Assembly: GCA_021160865.1 (NCBI GenBank)
Contig: JAGHBS010000163.1
Span: 1-17,060, forward strand
Source of the DNA: Planctomycetota bacterium
GTDB lineage: Bacteria; Planctomycetota; Phycisphaerae; SM23-33
DNA length: 17,060 bases
Reading direction: 5' to 3'
The stretch's first letter is position 1. Every line of letters begins with the position of its first letter. Shown in pieces: positions 1 to 7,397 of this stretch. A model generated the notes under the pieces. That model did not search any database. It was not told the DNA's origin and was given only the letters and a program-made list of their open reading frames with translations. Both the position numbers and the translations under genes were made by a program.

Positions 1-93
1 CCTTTTAGCCTCATCAACGACCATATAAGGCCAACCTTTTCCCTGCAGATATGACTCAAAGGCAGCTTCATAATGGACGCTCCGTCTGGCCAC
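1..93 (-). CDS. Conserved hypothetical protein, N-terminal fragment (cut by window edge)
   Basis: A minus-strand reading frame opens with GTG at 93 and stays open for all 31 codons to the window edge, with an in-frame TGA two codons upstream. The peptide begins MARRSVHYEAAFESYLQGKG and continues with WPYMVVDEAKR. From memory this resembles the N-terminus of a hypothetical protein conserved in planctomycetes (HYEAAFE-x-YL followed by VDEA); I cannot name a function. A weak GGAAAG lies about 9 bases before the GTG. It starts 87 bases after the hisS stop on the same strand, so it may be cotranscribed with hisS. The frame and its protein-like composition are seen; the family link is recollection. 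The rest of the gene lies outside the window. Confidence 0.6.
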   Translation of the reverse strand, partial: MARRSVHYEAAFESYLQGKGWPYMVVDEAKR

Positions 94-180
94 AGTTTTT
101 CACTTTCCATCAAGTCGTTGCTAAACTGGCTAAAAATAATGTCAATGTCATGAATTTATGCCAAAAAATTAAATACACTG

Positions 181-1476
181 TTAGTTGTCAGAAGTCAGAT
201 ATTCATAAGGATTTTCAAGAAAGCGTGAAATTTCTACATTCTTTTGCTCACCAGTGGCGAGATTTTTTATTCCGACGATGTTATTTTTCTGAACAATCAA
301 TGCATATTGGGCATTGCGGCGATTGGCGAGGGTAAGTTGCTTGCGAAGTGGCTGGGGCTTGGAGGCAAAGTCAGTTGCAATCCCCTCCCACCGTAGTTTG
401 GTGGTAATACCGATGACCTGCTTGAGTTGATTGCCTTCAGCATCGACAACAAAACAATCGAGTTTGGGTGACAATTCAGGTATTTTACCCTTTTCCCGCA
501 AAAGGATTTCGAGAACTGCATCGCCCATTCCGAAGCCGGTGGCGCCGATTTCTGGCCCGCCCACGAGTTTGAGTAGATTATCGTACCTACCGCCCCCTGC
601 TATTGCACGGAGCGAACCTGCTCTATCGAATATCTCATATACAATCCCGGTATAATACGCCAACCCACGAACGATATGCATATCGAGCTGATAATATTCA
701 CTCAAGCCCATATCATCGAGATATTCCATAAGCGTTCTTATCTTCTCAAGTTCGACTTCGGCGGCGGCGATTCCTGATAATCTTTCCTTAATCTCTTGAA
801 GGTCTTTACTATCCTGAAACCTACAAACATCATCGAGGCTTTTTGCCGGGATGCCGGCAGCAGTGGCAATCTCGATGAATGCTTCAGGTGATACCCTCGA
901 TCTCTTATCCAGCGCAGCCAGGGCAGAATCCATCTTATCGTCGCTGACCCCCGCTGCCCGGAGCATTGCCACCGTCAAAGGTCTCGAGCCGATGCGAACG
1001 ATGATATCCTTATGAGTCAGACCAACCTCGTGGAGGAAATCAACAGCAGTGAAGATGCATTCGGCATCGGCTAATATGTCATTGTCAGCACCGATAATAT
1101 CGACATTCCATTGGAAGAATTCTCTAAGGCGACCCTTTTGGGGATTTTCTGCCCGGAATAATCTTGGTACAGAGAACCACTTAATCGGACGAGGCAAGGA
1201 ATTAATCTTCGCACTGACCATCCGGGCAAGGGTGGGAGTAATCTCGGGGCGCAATGCTAACTGACGCCCTCCGCGATCAACAAAGCTGAATAGCTGGGAG
1301 GCAATTTCTTCGCCACTCTTGGCTGTGAGTAAGTCGAGATATTCCAGTACTGGTCCGTCGAACTCTACAAACCCATTGCGAAGCGAGACCCTCCGCCATG
1401 AATCAACTATGTAATTCCTCAAAGCCATCTGCTCGGGATAGAAATCCCGCGTTCCTTTTACTGCTTTGAATCGCAT
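181..1476 (-). CDS. hisS: Histidyl-tRNA synthetase
   Basis: Class II aminoacyl-tRNA synthetase that charges tRNA-His with histidine in the cytoplasm. From the ATG at 1476 it has 431 residues, normal for the family. KGTRDFYP opens the protein (7-14); LRPEITPTLAR (75-85) and the motif 2 segment with RLFRAE (105-110) and EFFQWNVDIIG (119-129) follow. RGLAYYTG (270-277) is the histidine-binding loop, AGGGRYDNLL (293-302) is typical, and a class II anticodon-binding domain fills about 337-425, which argues against the shorter paralogue HisZ. An in-frame ATG at 1488 would add four residues, but GAGGA lies five bases before the ATG at 1476, so I prefer that start. Oddities: the loop reads RGLA rather than the usual RGLD, and motif 3 (GFGMGDAVLEIL, 314-325) lacks the usual arginine. 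Confidence 0.95.
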   Translation of the reverse strand: MRFKAVKGTRDFYPEQMALRNYIVDSWRRVSLRNGFVEFDGPVLEYLDLLTAKSGEEIASQLFSFVDRGGRQLALRPEITPTLARMVSAKINSLPRPIKWFSVPRLFRAENPQKGRLREFFQWNVDIIGADNDILADAECIFTAVDFLHEVGLTHKDIIVRIGSRPLTVAMLRAAGVSDDKMDSALAALDKRSRVSPEAFIEIATAAGIPAKSLDDVCRFQDSKDLQEIKERLSGIAAAEVELEKIRTLMEYLDDMGLSEYYQLDMHIVRGLAYYTGIVYEIFDRAGSLRAIAGGGRYDNLLKLVGGPEIGATGFGMGDAVLEILLREKGKIPELSPKLDCFVVDAEGNQLKQVIGITTKLRWEGIATDFASKPQPLRKQLTLANRRNAQYALIVQKNNIVGIKNLATGEQKNVEISRFLENPYEYLTSDN

Positions 1477-1551
1477 CTTAATCCTCATTCAGATTTGCAA
1501 AGTCGATTTCACAATAAAATCATACAGCATTGGCTAAATATAGCGCTGGTT

Positions 1552-1581
1552 ATAATAAACCCCTGACAATGTACTCAACAA
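1552..1581 (-). promoter_or_regulatory. Candidate promoter for hisS
   Basis: On the minus strand TTGTTG (1581-1576) is followed after 18 bases by TATTAT (1557-1552), about 75 bases before the hisS start. The -10 lies in a TTATTATAA run, so its exact register is uncertain. It would allow hisS to be transcribed independently of the zinc-ribbon gene upstream. Confidence 0.3.
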
Positions 1582-1642
1582 GGTGATTTGAGGCAATTTC
1601 AAAATTTGATGCTTTGGTATAAGGGTTGTGAATTTTTGACAA

Positions 1643-2149
1643 TCAGGCTAAGAATTTGCGTAGTTGATTCAAAAATCCTTGCAAAACCTTGGTTGGGATT
1701 TTATCCAAAGCCGGCTCGATGGCTTTGCCCGATATAAAGTCGTCTACTGCCTGTATCGCGACACCGTGAAAATTTTCAAGTTCATCGGCATACATCTGGG
1801 CTTGTTCGAGTTTGCCATCAGCCATTGCAAGGCAGTAATTTACAACGATATGGTAGATGTCCGATGGTTTGACATCCTTTCGATGCTCAAGGGGGATTGA
1901 ACTTGCAACAGGTGCGGTATGCCCCATTTCGGCTATAAGGGCTTGTTCTTCGGGGGTGAGTGTTCCTGTGCCCTGGTTGCCTTTTTGCTCATCTTCATCA
2001 GGGGCTAATTCGAGCAATTCATCATCGGAAACAGGCATGGGGATGTAATTAGCCTGTTTGCAATACGGACATCTGCCCCACTTACCGCCAGCTGAATCGG
2101 GTGCTTCAACCTTTTTACCGCAATGTTGACATCTAAATGAGATAGCCAT
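1643..2149 (-). CDS. Zinc-ribbon hypothetical protein
   Basis: A 168-residue soluble protein with an N-terminal four-cysteine zinc ribbon: C7-x2-C10 and C27-x2-C30, the second pair preceded by KWGRCPYC. Such ribbons head many otherwise unrelated planctomycete proteins. Residues 45-90 are acidic and low in complexity (DDELLELAPDEDEQ), probably a disordered linker. The C-terminal half (about 95-168) looks like a small alpha-helical bundle (DIYHIVVNYCLAMADGK, LDKIPTKVLQGFLNQLRKFL); I do not recognise it. AGGGG lies eight bases before the ATG. It starts three bases after the stop of the YjbQ-like gene, so the two are surely cotranscribed. Function unknown; a role in protein or nucleic acid binding is only a guess from the ribbon. 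Confidence 0.85.
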   Translation of the reverse strand: MAISFRCQHCGKKVEAPDSAGGKWGRCPYCKQANYIPMPVSDDELLELAPDEDEQKGNQGTGTLTPEEQALIAEMGHTAPVASSIPLEHRKDVKPSDIYHIVVNYCLAMADGKLEQAQMYADELENFHGVAIQAVDDFISGKAIEPALDKIPTKVLQGFLNQLRKFLA

Positions 2150-2152
2150 TGT

Positions 2153-2566
2153 TTATTCCCCTATCGCCTTGATGATAAGTCTTTTTGGTCTTTGACCATC
2201 AAATTCAGCATAGAAGACCTGCTGCCAAGGGCCTAAGTCCAATTTGCCATTCGTTATTGGCAAGATAACTTCGTGATGGATAAGAAGATTTTTCAAATGA
2301 GCATCACCATTAATCTCACCAGTGCGATGATGACGATAATCCTTCCTGAACGGTGCAAGTTTCTCGAGCCATTCGTCAATATCTGCAAGAAGCCCGCTTT
2401 CAGCATCATTAACAAAGACCCCTGCTGTAATATGCATCGCGGAGACAAGCACCATTCCCTCTTTAATTCCCGATTGCGATACCACCTTTTCGACACGATC
2501 GGTTATATTGATATACTCACGATGCTTCTTTGTGTTAAAAGTAATGTATTCCGTCTTCGATTTCAT
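2153..2566 (-). CDS. yjbQ: YjbQ / UPF0047 family protein
   Basis: A 137-residue protein of the UPF0047 family (YjbQ of E. coli), small trimeric enzymes reported to have weak thiamine-phosphate synthase activity and whose physiological role is not settled. Family signatures are visible: HITAGVFVNDAESGLLADI (45-63), YRHHR (77-81), GDAHLKNLLIHHEVILPI (87-104) and LGPWQQVFYAEFDGQRPKRL (111-130). The conserved histidines at 45 and 90 are present. AAAGGA sits eight bases before the ATG, which fixes the start even though it lies 32 bases inside the end of the upstream membrane-protein gene. It is three bases from the zinc-ribbon gene downstream. Confidence 0.9.
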   Translation of the reverse strand: MKSKTEYITFNTKKHREYINITDRVEKVVSQSGIKEGMVLVSAMHITAGVFVNDAESGLLADIDEWLEKLAPFRKDYRHHRTGEINGDAHLKNLLIHHEVILPITNGKLDLGPWQQVFYAEFDGQRPKRLIIKAIGE

Positions 2567-2777
2567 CGCTGTCGTCCTTTTTCCTGCCAGCCAGCAACCA
2601 GGCGATAATAAGTAAGATTAATCCAGCAAGTGCGATAAATCCAGCAGCATACCATGCAAGGAAGATAATTAGCTTCACCAATAATAAAAGCAAGCCCAAT
2701 GCTAATAATACTATACCCAAAGCAAAAAGTTTCCCTATCGGGCCACCAAAACCAAACTGTTTGTACATTCTATACAT
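2535..2777 (-). CDS. Small two-helix membrane protein
   Basis: An 80-residue protein with two strongly hydrophobic stretches, about residues 16-40 and 42-66, then a charged tail (GRKKDDSDEIEDG). It should span the inner membrane twice; I do not recognise a family. Two starts are possible, ATG at 2777 and ATG at 2768 (three residues shorter); neither has a strong ribosome binding site, though GAGAG lies about five bases before the first. The 3' end overlaps yjbQ by 32 bases in another frame, suggesting the two are translated from one message. A good promoter precedes it, which supports this being a real gene and the first of the minus-strand block. Confidence 0.7.
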   Translation of the reverse strand: MYRMYKQFGFGGPIGKLFALGIVLLALGLLLLLVKLIIFLAWYAAGFIALAGLILLIIAWLLAGRKKDDSDEIEDGIHYF

Positions 2778-2822
2778 CTATACTCTCATCAGGTTCTCTT
2801 TCGTTCGCTGCTTGTCAATAAT

Positions 2823-2851
2823 ATCATAGCATCGTCGCAGACTGACTGCAA
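2823..2851 (-). promoter_or_regulatory. Promoter for the minus-strand block 2777-1643
   Basis: On the minus strand TTGCAG (2851-2846), a 17-base spacer and TATGAT (2828-2823) match a housekeeping sigma-70 promoter well. The predicted start near 2816 leaves a leader of about 40 bases before the small membrane protein gene. Confidence 0.5.
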
Positions 2852-2861
2852 AATAATAGCC

Positions 2862-2880
2862 CATAAAGTTTGTCTTTATG
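2862..2880. repeat. 7-base inverted repeat in the divergent region
   Basis: CATAAAG (2862-2868) and CTTTATG (2874-2880) form a perfect 7-base inverted repeat with a 5-base centre. It lies 10 bases upstream of the -35 box of the leftward promoter, between the two divergent transcription units. This is a plausible place for an operator or activator site, but no regulator is known and a repeat this short can arise by chance. Confidence 0.3.
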
Positions 2881-2955
2881 ATACCTTCTACAGAAAGGAG
2901 ATTGATTATCAGTTAAAATCTCAGAAATCTAATCATCGAGCAATTATGCGAGTTC

Positions 2956-2988
2956 TTCGACAAACTCAACCTTTTAGTAATGTAATAT
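2956..2988 (+). promoter_or_regulatory. Weak candidate promoter for the radical SAM gene
   Basis: TTCGAC (2956-2961) and TAATGT (2978-2983) are 16 bases apart; an alternative -10, TAATAT, lies at 2983-2988. Either would place the transcription start within a few bases of the ATG at 2996, which has no ribosome binding site in front of it. The match to consensus is modest. Confidence 0.3.
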
Positions 2989-2995
2989 TGTATTC

Positions 2996-4798
2996 ATGGA
3001 CCATCAGGGAAATAGCAAGGTCATACCAAACCTATCGAGCGTGATAAGCGAACGGCTTTTACCACGTGTTCGGCAACCGGCTCAGTATATCGGTCTGGAG
3101 ACCAACGCCTACTGCAAGGTTGTGGATTCTGCCCAGATAACCGTTGCGATGGCGTTCCCGGATACCTATTCGGTCGGTATCAGTCATCAGGGAAATCAGA
3201 TACTCTATCACATAGCAAACAATCTGCCGGGAGTTGCCTGCGACAGGACTTATTGTCCATTACCTGACGCTGAAGCCGTCATGCGGTCAGAGAAGATCCC
3301 CCTCTTTGGTTGGGAATCTCGCCGGGCAGTTGGGCATTTCGATATGCTGGCATTCTCAATACCACATGAGACGTGCCTGACCAACGTGCTGACGATGCTG
3401 GACCTTGCCGGTGTACCCCTTCGGGCGAATCAACGGACTGAATCGCATCCGATAATAATAGCCGGTGATGCCATTGCCGATGCCCCCGAACCGATGGCAC
3501 CGTTTATTGACCTGTTCTGCGTCGGTGATGGCGAAGAAACCTTCGTCAGATTAATCGAGTTGCTTCGCCAGGCCAAGCAGGCTGGTGCAAGCAGGCAGGA
3601 ATTCATCCTCCAAGCCGCCAGGAGCATCCCTGCCGTTTATGCCCCGCAATACTATCGTCCTGTATATAACGATGATGGTACGTTGAAACAGCTACGCCCT
3701 GTTGAGGAAGGTTTGCCGTCTTATATCAAGCGAGCTCGAATTGCGAAGTTATCTAACTCGCCCGATCTTGCCAATCGGCTCGTCCCCCTCACTGAGGCTG
3801 TTCACGATAGGATAGTCATCGAGATAATGCGAGGCTGTCCGCACTCCTGTCGATTTTGCCAGGCTGGTGCTACCCGCAAGCCCGTCCGTTGTAGAAGCGT
3901 TGACGAAATCATTGACATCGCCCGCCGGGCAGTCAAAGCCACCGGCTATCACGAAATTTCCCTGCTTAGTTTATCAAGCAGTGATTATCCATGGTTCAAG
4001 GAGTTGGTGGAGCGATTGACCAATGAGTTTACTCATCGAAATATCTCCATCTCCTTGCCTTCGCTGCGGGTGGATAAGCAATTAGAAATTATTCCACTGA
4101 TGACCAGCCAGGTAAGGAAGAGCGGTTTGACCATTGCTGCTGAAGCCGGCAGCGAACGGCTACGTCGTGCTATCAAAAAGAACATCACCGAGCAGGAGAT
4201 GCTAAACGGCGTTCGTGCTGCATGGCAAATGGGCTGGCAGCATGTAAAGGTCTATTTCATGGCAGGATTGCCTGGTGAAAAGGATGAGGACATTGACGCA
4301 ATCTTCGAGCTCTGCCAACGATTATCGCAAACCCGCATGGATGTGGATTCTCATCGAGGCAACATAACCGCAGCAGTTTCCTGGTTTGTACCACGTCCGC
4401 ATACCCCGATGCAATGGTCTGCAATGCAGCAAGCTGAGTATTTCTGGTCAGTCCGTCAGCGGCTAAAAAAGCTGTCCCGTCGCACCGCTGTCCAATTTAA
4501 GTTTCATCGTATCGAACGCAGTATTCTTGAAGGAGTACTTGCACGAGGCGATAGACGATTGGCTGATGTCATCGAAACTGCATGGAAGCAAGGTGCGAGG
4601 TTTGATGCATGGAACGAATACTTCGATTACGAAAAGTGGCAATATGCCTTTGAAAAGACGGGCGTGAACCCCTACTTCTACGCCCATCGTCAGCGAAGTA
4701 CCGATGAACTCTTACCTTGGGACCACATCGAATCTGGCTGCCCACGCGAAAAACTGCTTCAGGAGTGGGAAAGATTAATCCAGGCAATTGGGCAATAA
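2996..4798 (+). CDS. Radical SAM protein with B12-binding-like N-terminal domain (TIGR03960-type)
   Basis: A 600-residue protein of the uncharacterised radical SAM family I know as TIGR03960. Residues about 50-190 form the Rossmann-like domain of this family (AMAFPDTYSVGISHQGNQIL; VGDGEETFVRLIELL). The 4Fe-4S motif is C281-x3-C285-x2-C288 in RGCPHSCRFCQAGATRKP, followed by AAEAGSERLRRAIKKN and FMAGLPGEKDEDIDAI, typical of the radical SAM barrel. The C-terminus carries the family pattern LARGDRRLADVI and LPWDHIESG. The partner domain TIGR03936 (DUF2344), often fused or adjacent, is not seen here. The substrate is unknown. In-frame TAG and TAA lie just upstream, so the ATG at 2996 is the only sensible start, yet there is no ribosome binding site before it. 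It is probably a single-gene transcript. Confidence 0.9.
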   Translation: MDHQGNSKVIPNLSSVISERLLPRVRQPAQYIGLETNAYCKVVDSAQITVAMAFPDTYSVGISHQGNQILYHIANNLPGVACDRTYCPLPDAEAVMRSEKIPLFGWESRRAVGHFDMLAFSIPHETCLTNVLTMLDLAGVPLRANQRTESHPIIIAGDAIADAPEPMAPFIDLFCVGDGEETFVRLIELLRQAKQAGASRQEFILQAARSIPAVYAPQYYRPVYNDDGTLKQLRPVEEGLPSYIKRARIAKLSNSPDLANRLVPLTEAVHDRIVIEIMRGCPHSCRFCQAGATRKPVRCRSVDEIIDIARRAVKATGYHEISLLSLSSSDYPWFKELVERLTNEFTHRNISISLPSLRVDKQLEIIPLMTSQVRKSGLTIAAEAGSERLRRAIKKNITEQEMLNGVRAAWQMGWQHVKVYFMAGLPGEKDEDIDAIFELCQRLSQTRMDVDSHRGNITAAVSWFVPRPHTPMQWSAMQQAEYFWSVRQRLKKLSRRTAVQFKFHRIERSILEGVLARGDRRLADVIETAWKQGARFDAWNEYFDYEKWQYAFEKTGVNPYFYAHRQRSTDELLPWDHIESGCPREKLLQEWERLIQAIGQ

Positions 4799-4845
4799 TG
4801 ATCCTATGCCGTTGTTTAAATACCGATGGCAAATAGTTGAATATC

Positions 4846-4864
4846 ACGATGGAGAATCGTTTTT
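4846..4864 (+). terminator. Weak hairpin with T-run after the radical SAM gene
   Basis: ACGAT (4846-4850), loop GGAGA and ATCGT (4856-4860) form a 5-base stem directly followed by further Ts. The short stem makes it a weak rho-independent terminator at best, 48 bases after the stop codon. Confidence 0.3.
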
Positions 4865-4866
4865 CC

Positions 4867-4896
4867 TTTACTCTGGCAGATATTTTTCGCTATTAT
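4867..4896 (+). promoter_or_regulatory. Candidate promoter of the ABC importer operon
   Basis: TTTACT (4867-4872), an 18-base spacer and TATTAT (4891-4896); shifting the -35 by one base to TTACTC gives 17. The -10 is good and the -35 modest. It lies about 48 bases before the substrate-binding protein gene, whose AAAGGA is 10 bases from its ATG. Confidence 0.4.
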
Positions 4897-4943
4897 CTAA
4901 TTCAGGCGCAAACCGAATCGCCAAAGGAAAGGATCGATAGTTT

Positions 4944-6269
4944 ATGAAGTGGTTGATTTTTTCCCTGATCTTTGTCTTGCTCGGGGGTATGGTTTTTGCG
5001 TTTTCCACCTGCCGTAGTGCAAGTGCGGGCGGACGGGTTGAGATAACATTATTTTGCTGGCCATTCGCAACCTTGATTAAGGTAAACCGTGAAAGAATTG
5101 CAATATATGAAAAGGAGCATCCTCATGTAAAAATCCGCTTGGTCTCAGGTGATGAGGAAAAATATCTAACGATGGTCACTGGGGGTGTTGCACCTGATAT
5201 TGCAGTGTCGGGTCCAAGCGAGATGCACTACTATGCAAGACGAAATGCAATTCTGCCGTTAGACGACTTCATTGAAAAGGATAAAAGTTTCAGCACCGAT
5301 GATTTCTTCCCCGTTGCGATAGAAACAATGCGCTACCGGGGGAAAATATACGGCTTGCCTGATAATGGCTCGCCAGTTGCACTGATATACAACAAGGAGA
5401 TGTTCGATCGATATAATAAGGCACATCCGGAAGATCGTATCGATTATCCTAACGATAGCTGGACATGGGATGATTTTCGGCACGCCGCTAAAGCACTCAC
5501 GAAGGACCTCGACGGTGATGGCCAGCCTGATGTTTACGGTACAATAATAGATTTCTACCGAAACCGTTTCCCAATCGCTGTTTGGAGTTTTGGTGGAGAG
5601 GTAATCAGCAAAGATAAGAGAAGATGCCTGATGGATTCGCCCCAGGCGATTGCTGCTGTAAGAATGCTGCGGGATATAATCTGGGTAGATAAATCCGCCC
5701 CATCGGCGTTTACTCAATTTGCAGGTGTCAGTGAGCAAAGCCATACAACGCTTTTCAGAGAAGAACGCGTCGCAATGATAATGAGCACACGTTATCTTTA
5801 CGATGGCTTGTTGGGAAAGACCCAGTTTGAATGGGATGTCGGCCCTCTACCTAAAGGCCCTGCTGGACAGGTCAGTTTGTATATAGCCGACGGGTGGATT
5901 ATATCCTCACAATCACTTCATCCTGATGAAGTATGGAAATTGGCCAAATTCCTTGTTAGCCCGTTATCGGCTGAAATAGGGATGCGCAACGGTAGAGGTA
6001 TTTCATGTACCAAGGCTATTGCCAAGAAATTCCTTTGTCATCCTGGCGTCAAGCCGCCTCATGAATGCGTCTGGATTGACATGATAAATGTAAGCCGGCC
6101 AAAGGATTTCGAGTTTCGTTTTGGAATGGGTGGTTACTTTAGCAAGGCAATGAACCAGATGTATTTTATCCCACGTGGGCAAAAGACGCCTGAGCAAGTT
6201 TGCAAGGACCTTACCGCTATCTTCAACAAGGGGCTTAAAATCCTTTGGGAGGAAGAAGGCGGATGGTAA
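4944..6269 (+). CDS. ABC sugar importer, family 1 extracellular substrate-binding protein
   Basis: A 441-residue periplasmic binding protein of the carbohydrate-uptake (CUT1-like) class that would deliver a sugar or sugar derivative to the two permeases encoded next. Residues 1-28 are a signal peptide: a basic start, a hydrophobic core (4-20) and SASA before GG as a likely signal peptidase I site. Cys23 is not in a good lipobox (FSTC). Family traits include GGVAPDIAVSG (80-90), YGLPDNGSPVALIYNKEMF (136-154), SWTWDDFRHAAKALT (172-186) and the end of the mature domain near WEEEGGW. D188, D190, D192 and D196 form DLDGDGQPD, an EF-hand-like calcium loop. The ligand cannot be read from sequence. 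The permease gene follows after a 156-base gap. Confidence 0.9.
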   Translation: MKWLIFSLIFVLLGGMVFAFSTCRSASAGGRVEITLFCWPFATLIKVNRERIAIYEKEHPHVKIRLVSGDEEKYLTMVTGGVAPDIAVSGPSEMHYYARRNAILPLDDFIEKDKSFSTDDFFPVAIETMRYRGKIYGLPDNGSPVALIYNKEMFDRYNKAHPEDRIDYPNDSWTWDDFRHAAKALTKDLDGDGQPDVYGTIIDFYRNRFPIAVWSFGGEVISKDKRRCLMDSPQAIAAVRMLRDIIWVDKSAPSAFTQFAGVSEQSHTTLFREERVAMIMSTRYLYDGLLGKTQFEWDVGPLPKGPAGQVSLYIADGWIISSQSLHPDEVWKLAKFLVSPLSAEIGMRNGRGISCTKAIAKKFLCHPGVKPPHECVWIDMINVSRPKDFEFRFGMGGYFSKAMNQMYFIPRGQKTPEQVCKDLTAIFNKGLKILWEEEGGW

Positions 6270-6347
6270 AACTGTAAAATTATCGTGGCTTTCTCTTGAC
6301 AACGGCATCAGGAGAACGTTAACTTGCTTTGAATTATTGCGAAGACT

Positions 6348-6378
6348 TTGAGAATATGGGTTGTTAAAAAACTATAAT
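6348..6378 (+). promoter_or_regulatory. Possible internal promoter before the permease genes
   Basis: A consensus -10 TATAAT (6373-6378) is preceded by TTGAGA (6348-6353), but the 19-base spacer is long. The 156-base gap between the binding-protein gene and the permeases is unusual for such operons, so separate expression of the permeases is possible. Confidence 0.35.
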
Positions 6379-6425
6379 CTTTCGATACTATTTGGAAAAA
6401 GTAAGGGCTAACAAGAGGAACGAAG

Positions 6426-7397
6426 GTGGCCAAGAAAAAGGAAAGTGTACCTACAACATGGCGAAAACACGCTGCCTTGGCAGGATATTTATTTATCCTC
6501 CCTAATGTATTAGGTTTTCTTGCATTTACTTCCCTGCCTGTATTGGCTTCGCTGCTTTTGAGTTTTTCTAAATGGGACTTACTTAGTCCCCCACGATGGG
6601 TGTGGTTTAAAAACTATATCGCATTATTCCATGACACTGATTTCTGGAGAGTACCCAACGGGTATTTCTATAACACTGTTTTCATGATGATGGCAATTCC
6701 CGTCAGTATTATGCTTTCTCTATTCCTGGCGGTTATCCTCAACCAGAAATTGCCTGGAATGATTCTTTACCGTACCCTATTCTTCCTACCTTCGATAACC
6801 GCTGGTATCGGAACGATGATTTTGTGGATGTGGTTGCTCAACCCTCAGTTTGGGTTGATTAACCTTATACTTGGTAATATTTACAATGCATTTGCATGGT
6901 TAGCATCGGGGGTAGGATGGCATTGGGCCGCCTGGGAAAGCATTAGACCACTCTGGCTATCTGACGAGAATTGGGCTAAACCGGCATTGATTTTAATGGG
7001 ACTCTGGGGCTCCATGGGCGGAATGAATATGATTTTGTACCTTGCTGCGCTTCAGGGTGTTCCACAAGAACTCTATGAATCCGCCAAGATCGACGGCGCT
7101 AATGCCTGGCAGCGCTTCTGGAAAATTACCTGGCCAATGGTAAGCCCCACCACCTTCTTCATCTTCGTAATGGCAATTATTGGTGGTTTCCAGGGCGGTT
7201 TCATGGCAGCTCAGGTAATGACAGGCGGCGGTCCTAATGGTGCGACCACCACCATCAGTTTCTATATTTACGAAAATGCATACCTGTGGTTCCGAATGGG
7301 ATATGCTTCGAGCATAGCCTGGTTCCTGTTTGGGATAGTGCTGATATTGACGCTTTTCAACTGGAAGTTTAGTCAGAAACTGGTGTTCTATGGATGA
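6426..7397 (+). CDS. ABC sugar importer permease, MalF/UgpA-type
   Basis: A 323-residue inner-membrane permease, the MalF-like half of a carbohydrate importer. It starts with GTG at 6426, with GAGG seven bases upstream. Six or so membrane segments are evident, beginning with AGYLFILPNVLGFLAFTSLPVL (19-40). The EAA loop that docks the ATPase is at about 216-238 (ELYESAKIDGANAWQRFWKITWP). The tail VFYG is usual. Residues about 151-176, rich in Trp and Ala, look longer than the same loop in typical homologues. Its last eight bases overlap the next permease gene, indicating coupled translation. The ATPase subunit is not encoded nearby; in many bacteria a shared MsiK/UgpC-type ATPase serves several such importers. 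Confidence 0.92.
   Translation: MAKKKESVPTTWRKHAALAGYLFILPNVLGFLAFTSLPVLASLLLSFSKWDLLSPPRWVWFKNYIALFHDTDFWRVPNGYFYNTVFMMMAIPVSIMLSLFLAVILNQKLPGMILYRTLFFLPSITAGIGTMILWMWLLNPQFGLINLILGNIYNAFAWLASGVGWHWAAWESIRPLWLSDENWAKPALILMGLWGSMGGMNMILYLAALQGVPQELYESAKIDGANAWQRFWKITWPMVSPTTFFIFVMAIIGGFQGGFMAAQVMTGGGPNGATTTISFYIYENAYLWFRMGYASSIAWFLFGIVLILTLFNWKFSQKLVFYG

Noticed and set aside
51..335. Plus-strand open frame of 94 codons
   Set aside because: It overlaps the 3' end of hisS antisense, its peptide has no family character, and the minus-strand GTG frame at 93 fits better in the overlapping part.
181..1476. hisS as HisZ, the regulatory subunit of ATP phosphoribosyltransferase
   Set aside because: A complete anticodon-binding domain and the RGLAYYTG loop are present, and no hisG is nearby.
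4874..4890. Sigma-54 type promoter (TGGCAG...TTCGC) before the importer operon
   Set aside because: The GG and GC elements are two bases too far apart for the fixed -24/-12 spacing.
5001..5012. Lipoprotein signal at Cys23 of the binding protein
   Set aside because: The residues before the cysteine (FST) do not fit a lipobox, while SASA a few residues later fits signal peptidase I. It remains a minor possibility.
5259..5744. Minus-strand open frame of 161 codons
   Set aside because: It lies wholly inside the substrate-binding protein gene, which has clear family motifs; this is an antisense shadow.
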